A stretch of DNA of 12,233 bases from a bacterium (GTDB lineage: Bacteria; UBP15; UBA6099; JAJRTR01). Made by a program: the position numbers and the translations under genes. The notes beneath the pieces were generated by a model, which did not search any database, was not told the DNA's origin, and saw nothing but the letters and a program-made list of their open reading frames with translations. Within the stretch, counting starts at the first letter, position 1. Every line of letters begins with the position of its first letter. Below are positions 4,716-11,662 of the stretch, piece after piece. Where the stretch lies: contig JAJRTR010000059.1 in the NCBI GenBank assembly GCA_024278215.1, positions 1 to 12,233 of the forward strand, given 5' to 3'.

Positions 4716-5192
4716 ATGGCTATCAAGCTATCAGATATAAAGCTGAACGATCAAAACCCACGCAAAGCGACCGACAGGCAGATAGAAAAGCTCGCGAAGT
4801 CAATATCTGAATTCCCAAAAATGATGGCGTTGCGCCCGATCATAGTCGATGATGATAACGTCGTCCTCGCCGGGAACATGCGCTATCGTGCTTTGCGACT
4901 GCTTGGCAAAACAGAGATTCCTAATGCATGGGTCAAAAAAGCATCGACGTTAACTGATGAAGAGCGGCGGCGGCTTGTGATCGTTGACAATGCCAATTTC
5001 GTGGAATGGGATTATGATTCGTTGGGGCAATGGGATATTGGCGAACTCGGCAATTGGGGGGTTGGCGAGAATGTAATATCAAACATTGATATTCCTAAGT
5101 TTGAACCCGTAGATGAATCAGAAGTCCCAGATTTTATGCGTGAAAAAAAGCTTATGATTTGTCCTGAGTGCGGGCACGAATGGGCGGTTTAG
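4716..5192 (+). CDS. ParB/sulfiredoxin-like domain protein with C-terminal zinc knuckle
   Basis: The 158-residue product begins with a ParB-nuclease-like domain: IKLNDQNPRK (8-17), an alpha-helical stretch to about 35, RPIIVDDDNVVLAGNMRYRAL (40-60) with the family's AGNxRxxA motif, and a basic helix with EERRRLVIVDN. A short tail carries CPECGH (149-154), a likely half zinc site. In phages this domain occurs both in DNA-binding proteins and beside DNA-modification enzymes. It is followed with a short overlap by a Mom-like gene, a pairing that suggests a role in DNA modification rather than plasmid partition, which is inference. No centromere-like repeats are seen. Confidence 0.8.
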   Translation: MAIKLSDIKLNDQNPRKATDRQIEKLAKSISEFPKMMALRPIIVDDDNVVLAGNMRYRALRLLGKTEIPNAWVKKASTLTDEERRRLVIVDNANFVEWDYDSLGQWDIGELGNWGVGENVISNIDIPKFEPVDESEVPDFMREKKLMICPECGHEWAV

Positions 5193-5800
5193 TTATTGAT
5201 TGGTGTAATTTCTCCGCAGCGAAATATGCGGTTATGCGCTGGCATTATTCAAAGCGCATGCCTGCTCCGCCACGCGCATGCATTGGCGTGTGGGAAAATA
5301 ATATATTCATTGGCACAATTATTTTTTCCCGTGGCGCGTCGGCTGGTATTGGATCGCCGTATAAATTATCAAATACAGAATGTGTAGAATTGACACGAGT
5401 TGCACTTGGGAAGCACGAGGAACAAGTGTCGCGAATATTATCAATTGCCATCAAAAAACTGAAAAGGAAATGCCCTCCCTTGCGATTGATCGTGTCATAT
5501 GCTGACCCGTGGCAGGGACATATGGGGAAGATTTATCAAGCCGGCAACTGGATATATACCGGACAGACGGCCCCGGCAATTGTATATTTCGACGAATCAG
5601 GGAAAGAAATTCATAATAGATCAATCGGTGTGACAGGATATAGAAAACAATTCGGCGTTATGAAAAAGACGCGAACGCCTGATGAATTGCAAAAGACTGT
5701 TAGGCCGCCGAAATACAGATATCTATATCCGCTTGATTCTGCAATGCGAAAACGTATATTATTACTTTCGAGGCCGTATCCGTCTGCGCACGTGGTGTAA
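5180..5800 (+). CDS. mom: Mom-like adenine hypermodification protein
   Basis: The 206-residue product resembles the Mom family of phage Mu and relatives, which turns adenine in DNA into N6-carbamoylmethyladenine and blocks many restriction enzymes. Seen are WHYSKRMP (21-28), GVWENNIFIGTIIFSRGAS (36-54), PYKLSNTECVELTRVAL (60-76), VSRILSIAIKKLK (83-95) and RLIVSYADPWQGHMGKIYQ (102-120) followed by AGNWIYTG (121-128). These match a GNAT-like acyltransferase fold. ATG 5180 is preferred over GTG 5168; both overlap the ParB-like gene, whose stop is at 5190. The last 15 bases lie inside the tRNA gene that follows. Mom in Mu is toxic and tightly regulated, but no regulator (Com) is evident here. Confidence 0.8.
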   Translation: MGGLVIDWCNFSAAKYAVMRWHYSKRMPAPPRACIGVWENNIFIGTIIFSRGASAGIGSPYKLSNTECVELTRVALGKHEEQVSRILSIAIKKLKRKCPPLRLIVSYADPWQGHMGKIYQAGNWIYTGQTAPAIVYFDESGKEIHNRSIGVTGYRKQFGVMKKTRTPDELQKTVRPPKYRYLYPLDSAMRKRILLLSRPYPSAHVV

Positions 5801-5856
5801 TGGAGCATTTGTAGATTCCATCTGCAAGGAGGGGGTTCGAATCCCGCCCGTGCGCT
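5786..5856 (+). tRNA. tRNA-Gly (anticodon UCC)
   Basis: The acceptor strands GCGCACG (5786-5792) and CGTGCGC (5849-5855) pair fully. T8 and a D-arm GTGT-AATGGA-GCAT follow. The anticodon stem TGTAG/CTGCA holds the loop ATTCCAT with anticodon TCC (reads GGA and GGG). The T-loop is TTCGAAT. The T-stem is irregular: GGGGG faces CCCGCC, which needs one bulged base (or one inserted base). CCA is not encoded. The gene overlaps the Mom-like coding sequence by 15 bases. Phage tRNAs often match codons over-used by the phage, and GGA is a common glycine codon in this window. Confidence 0.85.
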
Positions 5857-5886
5857 GAAATATATGAAAAACAAGGGATAAACAAT

Positions 5887-6183
5887 ATGCCGTGGCAAAA
5901 AGGACAATCAGGAAATCCCAAAGGGCGGCCACCGAAGGTCAAGTGCATCCCGGACATCCTCAGGAAAATAGCAGAGGAAGAAGGTACGAGTGACGGCAGA
6001 TACACGAAAATTGAAGTCATAATGCGGAAGGTGTTCGAGTTTGCGCTTGAAGGGCGTCCGTGGGCCGTGCAATTCATCGCGGAACGGACGGAAGGCAAGG
6101 TGCCGGACAAGCATGAAATTTCCGGCCGTGATGCGGCTCCGATCGGGATGAAAGTCGTCCTCGACAATGGCAAAGACTCGTAG
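5887..6183 (+). CDS. DUF5681-like protein, probable small terminase subunit
   Basis: The 98-residue product begins with WQKGQSGNPKGRPPK (3-17), the signature of the DUF5681 family, which in phages often sits just before the large terminase. The remainder is helical (PDILRKIAEEEG, YTKIEVIMRKVFEFALEG, AVQFIAERTEGK), as expected for a DNA-binding small terminase. It ends in TAG at 6181-6183, overlapping the large terminase start (6167) by 17 bases. SD AAGGGA lies shortly before ATG 5887. The position and motif support a role in recognising packaging sites, but the subunit assignment rests on context. Confidence 0.75.
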   Translation: MPWQKGQSGNPKGRPPKVKCIPDILRKIAEEEGTSDGRYTKIEVIMRKVFEFALEGRPWAVQFIAERTEGKVPDKHEISGRDAAPIGMKVVLDNGKDS

Positions 6184-7375
6184 AAGCATCACATATCGGT
6201 TATTGCCTGCCCAGACCAAGGTTTATCTACTCGAAAAGAAGTACAAAGCTTTTATCGGTGGAATAGGGTCGGGGAAAACATGGTTCGGCGCGTGGTGGTC
6301 GGTGCAACAACTCAATGGTGTGGGAGACGGTATGATTCTCGCGCCGACATACAGGATGCTCGAAGATGTGACGCAACGACAATTTATTGATTTTCTTGAC
6401 GCGCACAATATCCAATATGTGCATGAGACTGGCAAAAGCAGGGTCAGGACGTCGAGTGGGTATGTATTTTTGCGTTCGGCAGAGCACCCGGAGCGATTGC
6501 GCGGAACGAATCTTGCCTGGGCATGGGGGGATGAGGCCGCGTTATGGAGAGTCGGCGCCTTCAAAATCCTGCTTGGCCGGCTGCGGAAAAATGATGCACG
6601 CGCCCTGTTGACTACTACTCCTGCTGGGTTTAACTGGGTGTATGAGTATTTAGAGGAATTGCAGTCGGAACAATTCGGATATGTAATCGGATCAACGCGT
6701 GAGAACGTGCACCTTGATAATGAATTTGTATCGAGCCTAGAAGAGGCGTACACTGCAGAATACGCGGCGCAGGAGATCGACGGTCAATTCGTTGCATTCG
6801 AGGGGCTGGTGTATCCCGAGGTGCGAGACGGAGTACATATCATCGAGCCGTTCGATATCCCGTCCGACTGGAGGCGGTATCGGGGTATTGATTTCGGATT
6901 TGTAAATCCATTTGTGTGTTTATGGGCCGCAGTTGATCACGATGGACGAATCTATTTCTACCGAGAGCATTACAAGACAAAAACATTATTGGTAGACCAT
7001 GCCCGTATGATCAAGGCTGCGGATGTTTGCAATGATCAGAGAGACGTAGTACGATATAGTCAAACCGTGGCAGATCATGACACGCAAGATGTCGCGGAGT
7101 TACGGTCACACGGCATAGCGACAACGAAGGCACGAAAGAGCGTGTCGGTGGGAATTCAGAAGGTGAAAGCCAGGCTTGCAGTACAAGCAGATGGGAAGCC
7201 CAGAATGTTTTTTTTCTCGTCGTTGGTGCATACTCGTAAAGAACTGCGGTCATATCGATGGTCTGATAAGGCGTTAAAAGACGAGCCGATAAAAGAAAGC
7301 GACCACGCGATGGATGCAATGCGGTATATTGTAATGGCGGTAGACGGCCCGAAGGTGGGGGTGCGAATAGTATGA
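6167..7375 (+). CDS. terL: Terminase large subunit (DNA-packaging ATPase/nuclease)
   Basis: The 402-residue product has the two domains of a large terminase, which pumps DNA into the prohead and cuts it. In the ATPase domain are Walker A GGIGSGKT (31-38), motif RLRGTN (110-114) and Walker B-like LAWAWGDEA (116-124) with catalytic Glu123, then a TTTPAG coupling motif (149-154). The RuvC-like nuclease domain shows GIDFGFVNPF (240-249) with Asp242, VADHD (301-305) and DHAMDAMRY (379-387). Length is normal to slightly short for the family. The TGA stop overlaps the ATG of the portal gene (ATGA at 7372), which shows that TGA is used as a real stop here. Confidence 0.95.
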   Translation: MAKTRRSITYRLLPAQTKVYLLEKKYKAFIGGIGSGKTWFGAWWSVQQLNGVGDGMILAPTYRMLEDVTQRQFIDFLDAHNIQYVHETGKSRVRTSSGYVFLRSAEHPERLRGTNLAWAWGDEAALWRVGAFKILLGRLRKNDARALLTTTPAGFNWVYEYLEELQSEQFGYVIGSTRENVHLDNEFVSSLEEAYTAEYAAQEIDGQFVAFEGLVYPEVRDGVHIIEPFDIPSDWRRYRGIDFGFVNPFVCLWAAVDHDGRIYFYREHYKTKTLLVDHARMIKAADVCNDQRDVVRYSQTVADHDTQDVAELRSHGIATTKARKSVSVGIQKVKARLAVQADGKPRMFFFSSLVHTRKELRSYRWSDKALKDEPIKESDHAMDAMRYIVMAVDGPKVGVRIV

Positions 7376-7848
7376 AATCGATTCCCGCAATGATTGCCGA
7401 CGGAATTAGAACACGAATACATAGATGGGCCTATACAAAAGCAACAACGCAGATCAGATTGACCGACCCTGGCGTGCGCAAGGTCTTTGGGATTGACCTC
7501 GGCGACCAAGAGGAATTGACCGACCCGTTCAAACAACTCCCGATTGTGCGTGCAGCGATAAGCGCAAAGGCAGCGAACATCGCGCAGGTGCCATTTGTGA
7601 TTCGGCAGCGTGGGGCGGACGAGCCGGTGCCCGAGAACCATCCGCTCGTGGAATTGTTCAACGATATCAATCCGTATCTCTCGAAATATGATTTTTTCGA
7701 ACTGATAGTGACATACATGGACGGATGGGGAGACGCGCCGATTTTTCTTGAACGCGAGTTTGAAAGAGCGCCTGGAATCCCACAGTTTTTGTGGATGGAA
7801 TTCCCGACAATGGTCCGCGCAGCAAAGTACCAACAGAGGTTCGTGTGA
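7372..7848 (+). CDS. Portal protein, N-terminal part before an in-frame TGA
   Basis: The first 158 residues show the N-terminal portion of an HK97-type portal: DPFKQLPIVRAAISAKAANI (52-71), VPFVIR (74-79), HPLVELFNDINPYLSKYDF, and a segment with GDAPIFLERE. This is the pattern by which portals form the ring through which DNA passes. Translation would stop at TGA 7846-7848. The same frame continues without break into the rest of the portal from 7849. On its own this fragment would not make a portal, so a working phage needs read-through, recoding or an error in the sequence to be corrected. Confidence 0.85.
   Translation: MKSIPAMIADGIRTRIHRWAYTKATTQIRLTDPGVRKVFGIDLGDQEELTDPFKQLPIVRAAISAKAANIAQVPFVIRQRGADEPVPENHPLVELFNDINPYLSKYDFFELIVTYMDGWGDAPIFLEREFERAPGIPQFLWMEFPTMVRAAKYQQRFV
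7846..7848 (+). other. In-frame TGA interrupting the portal gene
   Basis: The frame reads ...QQRFV-TGA-WLVRRGKQQEF... Homology-like portal sequence lies on both sides in the same frame, so no insertion or deletion is needed. Many portals have a Gly-Trp pair at this strand, and GGA is one base from TGA, so Gly is the simplest ancestral residue, though Trp or Arg (also one base away) are possible. Confidence 0.85.
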
Positions 7849-7851
7849 TGG

Positions 7852-9393
7852 TTGGTGCGGCGCGGGAAGCAACAAGAATTTTTTCTGCCTGAAGAAACAA
7901 TCCTGATTAAATATCCGAACCCATATGACAAGTTGAGGGGGTTATCGAAGCTGTCTGCGTTGGAGATTACCAACAAGGCCGATTGGGGCGCGATCAAGTC
8001 GAACCAGATGATTTTCGAAAATGACATCGGAGCAGGTGTTGTTTTTTCGGCACCTGAGGGCGTCGAGCTGGAAGATGCCGATTACAAGCGGATAGAACAG
8101 GAGCTCATCAAAAAGCGCGAAGGCGCGAAGTATCATCACAAGGCTATGATCCTCTCCGGCGGAATGAAGGCCGACGACCTGCGAAAGACGAATCGTGACA
8201 TGCAGTATATCGAATTGCGGAAGTTCAACCGCGAAGACGTATCGATGGTCATGAAGGTTCCGAAGCCTGAGCTTGAATTGTACGAGGATATTAATTACGC
8301 GACGGCGCTTAGCTCCGATCGGTCGTTCTGGAAAAAAACACTGATACCGCTTATGCGGAAGATCGAAGACGCGCTCAACACGCAGTTTTTCTACCGGCGT
8401 GGGTACGAGTGTTATTTCGATGTAGCGCAGATCGACGTACTCAATAGCGAGGTGCTCGAAAAGGCCGATACTGCGCAAAAATATATCGCAATCGGATATA
8501 CGCTGAACCAAGTCAATGAGCGTCTAGGGCTCGGGTTCCCTGAGGTCCCCTGGGGGGATGATCCGTTCGCAGGAACAGCACTACTGCCTGAGCCGCAGGT
8601 GCGCGACGTGACGCCGAAAGCGCCAGAATCCATAATGAGCGAAGTGCATCGTAAGCAGTGGCTGGACATCGTGCAAAAAATCCTGCCCGAGGTAGGGCGC
8701 GCAAGTAAAAGCGTAAAAGCCTATTTCAAAAAGATCGAAAGAAAAATCCTGCGCGAAATGATCAAGCGCGTCGATGGGCGCGTGGTTGAGATCAAGGCGC
8801 CGACTGATGATTACGAATGGATTGAAGATCTGTTTGAAGAATCGGAATTGAAACGGATCATCGAAGCGCATCATCGTGCAGCGGCGAAAACCGGCATCGT
8901 GTCGATAGATACTCCGGCAAAAGTGGACCCAGACCCTATCGTCAGGGCTGTCCTGGCTGCGCATGGCGGGGACAAGATAGCCGATATCAATCGGAGAGCG
9001 AGCCGATACGTAATTGAAAAGTTGCGCAGCATCCTCGACCAGGCGATTGCCGATGGTGTGCCTGAAGAAGAAGTGGCGCAGAGAATAGCGACCGGATTGA
9101 AATCGAGCATGGCGAACATTTCGCGTCGCGCGCGGACAATCGCGCGGACAGAAATACACGGCGCGTATTCGCAGGGGCGACACGAAACGATGATGCAGAC
9201 GGCGCCCGTGCGGCTGCGGTGGCTCAGTACGCATGATGACGCTGTGCGTGAGAGCCACGAAATGATGGACGGCGAAGTCACCGACCCGGGAGAGATGTTT
9301 TCAAATGGGCTGCGATTTCCGCTCGATCCGAACGCCACAGACCCGGGGGAAGTGATAAATTGTCGGTGCGCCGTGATAGCGGAATATGAATAG
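7852..9393 (+). CDS. Portal protein, C-terminal part, fused to MuF/SPP1 gp7-like head morphogenesis domain
   Basis: This 513-residue frame continues the portal in the same frame after TGA 7846-7848. Residues about 1-260 read as portal (ETILIKYPNPYDKLRGLSKL; GAGVVFSAPEG; the mid-portal MQYIELRKFNREDVSMVMKVP; and DRSFWKKTLIPLMRKIEDAL). Residues about 400-513 read as the MuF/SPP1 gp7 domain (PF04233-type): RARTIARTEIHGAYSQGR, RWLSTHDDAVRESHEMMDG and the terminal NCRCAVIAEYE. MuF domains join portal to head and may carry effector domains. Together with 7372-7848 the full gene would be 673 codons with TGA at codon 159. The only internal start near the break is TTG 7852 or GTG 7855, with no good SD, so independent initiation is unlikely. 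Confidence 0.88.
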   Translation: MVRRGKQQEFFLPEETILIKYPNPYDKLRGLSKLSALEITNKADWGAIKSNQMIFENDIGAGVVFSAPEGVELEDADYKRIEQELIKKREGAKYHHKAMILSGGMKADDLRKTNRDMQYIELRKFNREDVSMVMKVPKPELELYEDINYATALSSDRSFWKKTLIPLMRKIEDALNTQFFYRRGYECYFDVAQIDVLNSEVLEKADTAQKYIAIGYTLNQVNERLGLGFPEVPWGDDPFAGTALLPEPQVRDVTPKAPESIMSEVHRKQWLDIVQKILPEVGRASKSVKAYFKKIERKILREMIKRVDGRVVEIKAPTDDYEWIEDLFEESELKRIIEAHHRAAAKTGIVSIDTPAKVDPDPIVRAVLAAHGGDKIADINRRASRYVIEKLRSILDQAIADGVPEEEVAQRIATGLKSSMANISRRARTIARTEIHGAYSQGRHETMMQTAPVRLRWLSTHDDAVRESHEMMDGEVTDPGEMFSNGLRFPLDPNATDPGEVINCRCAVIAEYE

Positions 9394-9402
9394 GAGATGA
9401 TG

Positions 9403-10128
9403 ATGGATAAATTGATAGCGGTATCGTACGGAATCAAAACCGTCGAGGCTAAAGGCAAAACACTCTATCGTGCGACTGCGAACACAAAGGCAATTGACCG
9501 TGACAATGAAATCATCCTGCCGTCAGGCTGCACGAATCTGAAACAATGGCTCGCAACGAACCCAGTGATTTTTTACGGGCATGCGTGGATGTCCTGGGAT
9601 GGCGAATCTGAGGAGAAATTGCCGATCGGCAGGGCGGAGAAAGCGCACCGAAGAAAATCAGACGGAGCTATTGAGATTGCCTGGTGGTTCCACGAGGGTG
9701 ATTTTGCGCAGAAGGTGAAATATTTAGTGGACGAAACAGTGCTCAATGCAACGAGTATCGGATTTATCGCTAAGGAATGGGAAAGCAATCCGGAAGTGAT
9801 CGAGGAAATCATTGAGTCTGAAGGCATCGAACAGGAGAAGAAGGCAAAACTTCCGGGAGCGGTCTGCACGAAATGGGAATTATTAGAATTGTCTGTCGTG
9901 TCGATCCCGTCGAACAGGGAAGCGGAAATCCTGCGGTCGCTTGAGCCTGAAAGCGCGCTTGCGTTGGCGCTCAAGTCCGTGCACTTGCCGGCAGGCAAGC
10001 GAAGTGATACAATGTCCAATAGCGAAGATGTAGAAGAGGTGGAAGCAGACGCGACGCCGCCTCAACGCTGCAAGACGTTCGCAGAAAAATATCAGGGGGT
10101 GTTTCAATGGACAAGCTTGAAGCACTGA
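9403..10128 (+). CDS. Prohead (HK97-type, U35) serine protease
   Basis: The protease cleaves scaffold and capsid N-termini during maturation of the prohead. Seen are the N-terminal IDRDNEIILPSG (31-42), the catalytic His in NPVIFYGHAW (53-62, His60), LPIGRAE (73-79), the second catalytic-site strand LNATSIGF (114-121, Ser118) and ELLELSVVSIPSNREA near residues 162-177. The C-terminal part is acidic, as in scaffold-like tails. ATG 9403 is chosen because AGGAG (9392-9396) is six bases away; ATGs at 9397 and 9400 are in frame. The TGA stop (10126-10128) lies 19 bases after the start of the capsid gene, so the two overlap. Length, about 241 residues, is normal. Confidence 0.92.
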   Translation: MDKLIAVSYGIKTVEAKGKTLYRATANTKAIDRDNEIILPSGCTNLKQWLATNPVIFYGHAWMSWDGESEEKLPIGRAEKAHRRKSDGAIEIAWWFHEGDFAQKVKYLVDETVLNATSIGFIAKEWESNPEVIEEIIESEGIEQEKKAKLPGAVCTKWELLELSVVSIPSNREAEILRSLEPESALALALKSVHLPAGKRSDTMSNSEDVEEVEADATPPQRCKTFAEKYQGVFQWTSLKH

Positions 10129-11147
10129 AAAAGAATGCCGAACTGCTCAAAAAATTGATCGAGCAGACCGAGGACGAGCAGACGGCGAAAGCATATTCGG
10201 AGCAGTACGACGAATGTCTCCGTGAAATCGCGCGAGAAGAAGCGCGCGAAGAGCAGAAGACGGAGATCAAGGCGCTCAAAGACGAAATCGCCGCGATGAA
10301 ATCGTCTCAAGCAAAAATCTTCGACGTTATCGAGGCGGGGACGATTACCGTCGGTGCCGGGAAGACGGAGTCCTATAAGGGCTTCAATCTGAACCGCGAA
10401 GTGAAGCTCGCCGGTATGCGGGCGATCAAACATCAGGGGATCATCAACCGGAGGTTCGCTGCGGATCCTGAACTCGCTATGAATTTGTCGAAAATGTTCA
10501 TCGACAAGTACGTCGAGGCGAGCCGGAAATCGCCGTTGGAAATCGCAAGAGCAAAAGCGGCGATGCAGGAAGGGACCGATCCCGAAGGTGGATATCTCAC
10601 GCCGACCGAACAGCGATTCGAGCTCGTCGCGTATGCGCGCGAGGCTTCTATCGCGCTGCAACGGGCGACGCACATCTCGATGACCTCCGACGTGATGACC
10701 ATTCCGACCGAGTTGACCAAAGTCTCGGTAGCTGTCACGGCCGAAGAGGCGCAGGCGACCGAGACCGAGCCGACGTTCGACCAGGTAACGTTGACCGCGA
10801 AGCGGTACGACGGATACGGAAAAACGTCGAACGAACTCCTCGAAGACGCGGCAGTCAACGGCGGAATCGTAGGACTGCTCCTCGACCAATTCATCGAGGC
10901 GACCGGCAAAGCGATCGATTCGGTCGTGTTCACGGCTCCTGGGGATCCTGCGTCGGGTATTTTCTCGGCAAAAGCCGGCGCGTCGGTCGTGTTCGATTCC
11001 GGCTCGACCGCCTTCTCGGAAATCATCGAGGCCGACCTCCGCGAAGCGATTCGCAAGGTGAAAAAGGAATACAGGGACGGCGCCGTGTGGATGATGCACG
11101 ACGAGCTCCTGTGGGACTACATCCGTGGACTGAAAGACTCGAACTGA
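10107..11147 (+). CDS. Major capsid protein (HK97 fold), up to an in-frame TGA
   Basis: 346 residues before the TGA at 11145-11147. Residues about 1-75 are a charged coiled coil that could act as the delta/scaffold domain, to be cut by the protease encoded just before. The HK97 fold follows: GGYLTPTEQRFELVAYAREA near 160-180, ISMTSDVMTIPTELTKVSV, an acidic ETEPTFDQVTLTAKRYDGY segment with a strong E-loop/P-domain look, TSNELLEDAAV, and the late VWMMHDELLWDYIRGLKDSN. The family motif at that point is typically followed by Gly and an aromatic/Leu stretch (DSNGNYLF-like), and here TGA replaces the glycine. The start at 10107 has GGGGGT and ATG within ten bases. Confidence 0.93.
   Translation: MDKLEALKKNAELLKKLIEQTEDEQTAKAYSEQYDECLREIAREEAREEQKTEIKALKDEIAAMKSSQAKIFDVIEAGTITVGAGKTESYKGFNLNREVKLAGMRAIKHQGIINRRFAADPELAMNLSKMFIDKYVEASRKSPLEIARAKAAMQEGTDPEGGYLTPTEQRFELVAYAREASIALQRATHISMTSDVMTIPTELTKVSVAVTAEEAQATETEPTFDQVTLTAKRYDGYGKTSNELLEDAAVNGGIVGLLLDQFIEATGKAIDSVVFTAPGDPASGIFSAKAGASVVFDSGSTAFSEIIEADLREAIRKVKKEYRDGAVWMMHDELLWDYIRGLKDSN
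11145..11147 (+). other. In-frame TGA interrupting the major capsid gene
   Basis: The frame reads ...LKDSN-TGA-NYLFAEARSGG... In HK97-type capsids the motif 'KDxNGxYL' has a conserved glycine at this place; GGA to TGA is one base change. Codon number 347. The frame is unbroken on both sides. Confidence 0.88.
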
Positions 11148-11447
11148 AACTACCTGTTCGCCGAAGCGCGAAGCGGTGGCCCGCCGCCGCAGTCGATCTG
11201 GGGCTACGATGTCGTTTCGAGCTCGCAAATGAACGCAGTGTCTGATAGTGCCGCAGGCGCGACCTTCGGCGCTTTCGGAAATCTCCGGGGTGCATACATC
11301 GGAGACAGAATCACGAACTTCGATATCATGATCGATCCATACACGCTTATGGAGTATCATCAGTCGAGGTTCTATTGCTACACAAGATGGGCGGTAGTAA
11401 TCGCGCTGCCGAACTATTTCTGCCGAATCGTGACGGCTGCAAGCTAA
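11148..11447 (+). pseudogene. Major capsid protein, C-terminal part after the TGA
   Basis: 99 further residues in the same frame as the capsid gene: NYLFAEARSGGPPPQSIWGY, DVVSSSQMNAVSDSAAGATF, then FGNLRGAYIGDRITNFDIMIDPYT and a terminal WAVVIALPNYFCRIVTAAS before TAA. The IWGYDVVSS strand followed by a small G-rich segment, an IGD turn and a basic-aromatic C-terminus is the normal end of HK97-type capsid proteins. There is no start codon with SD between the TGA and the P-domain segments; ATG 11229 would leave out the WGY strand. If the TGA is not read through, the capsid lacks an essential part and the phage is defective. Full length with one extra residue would be 446. Confidence 0.85.
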
Positions 11448-11456
11448 GCGATGTGA

Positions 11457-11480
11457 CGGGGCGTCCTTCGGGGCGCTCCG
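11457..11480 (+). terminator. Stable UUCG hairpin after the capsid gene
   Basis: CGGGGCGTCC (11457-11466) pairs with GGGCGCTCCG (11471-11480) over ten positions with two G-U pairs, around a TTCG tetraloop closed by C-G, one of the most stable RNA loops. It starts ten bases after the capsid stop. The following GTTTATACC has only a short T run, so it may be a weak terminator, a processing or stability element for the abundant capsid message. Confidence 0.65.
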
Positions 11481-11499
11481 GTTTATACCGAGAGGACGA

Positions 11500-11661
11500 A
11501 TGACCAAATCATATAAACGAGAATGTCCGAATTGCCGACGCAAAACGCATGATGAGCATGAAACAATATGTATCGCCTGCGGGCACGCAACGAGGGAATA
11601 CGTTCCGCCGAGGACGTCGTTCAAAAGCAAAGTCGTAACGAAATCCCCACCCGAGAAATAA
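11500..11661 (+). CDS. Small zinc-ribbon protein
   Basis: A 53-residue gene too short for many gene lists. It starts at ATG 11500 after GAGAGGA (spacing about three to five bases) and ends TAA 11659-11661. It has two CxxC pairs (CPNC at residues 9-12 and CIAC at about 27-30), which give one zinc site, then a basic, Pro/Ser/Lys-rich tail. Small zinc-ribbon proteins often occur in phage late regions with unknown function; possible roles are nucleic-acid binding or head assembly. Its stop is one base before the GTG of the next gene. Confidence 0.7.
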   Translation: MTKSYKRECPNCRRKTHDEHETICIACGHATREYVPPRTSFKSKVVTKSPPEK

Positions 11662-11662
11662 C

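Noticed and set aside
10104-11630. 508-codon frame on the minus strand
   Set aside because: It is the mirror of the strongly biased capsid gene, with arginine-rich sequence and no domains.
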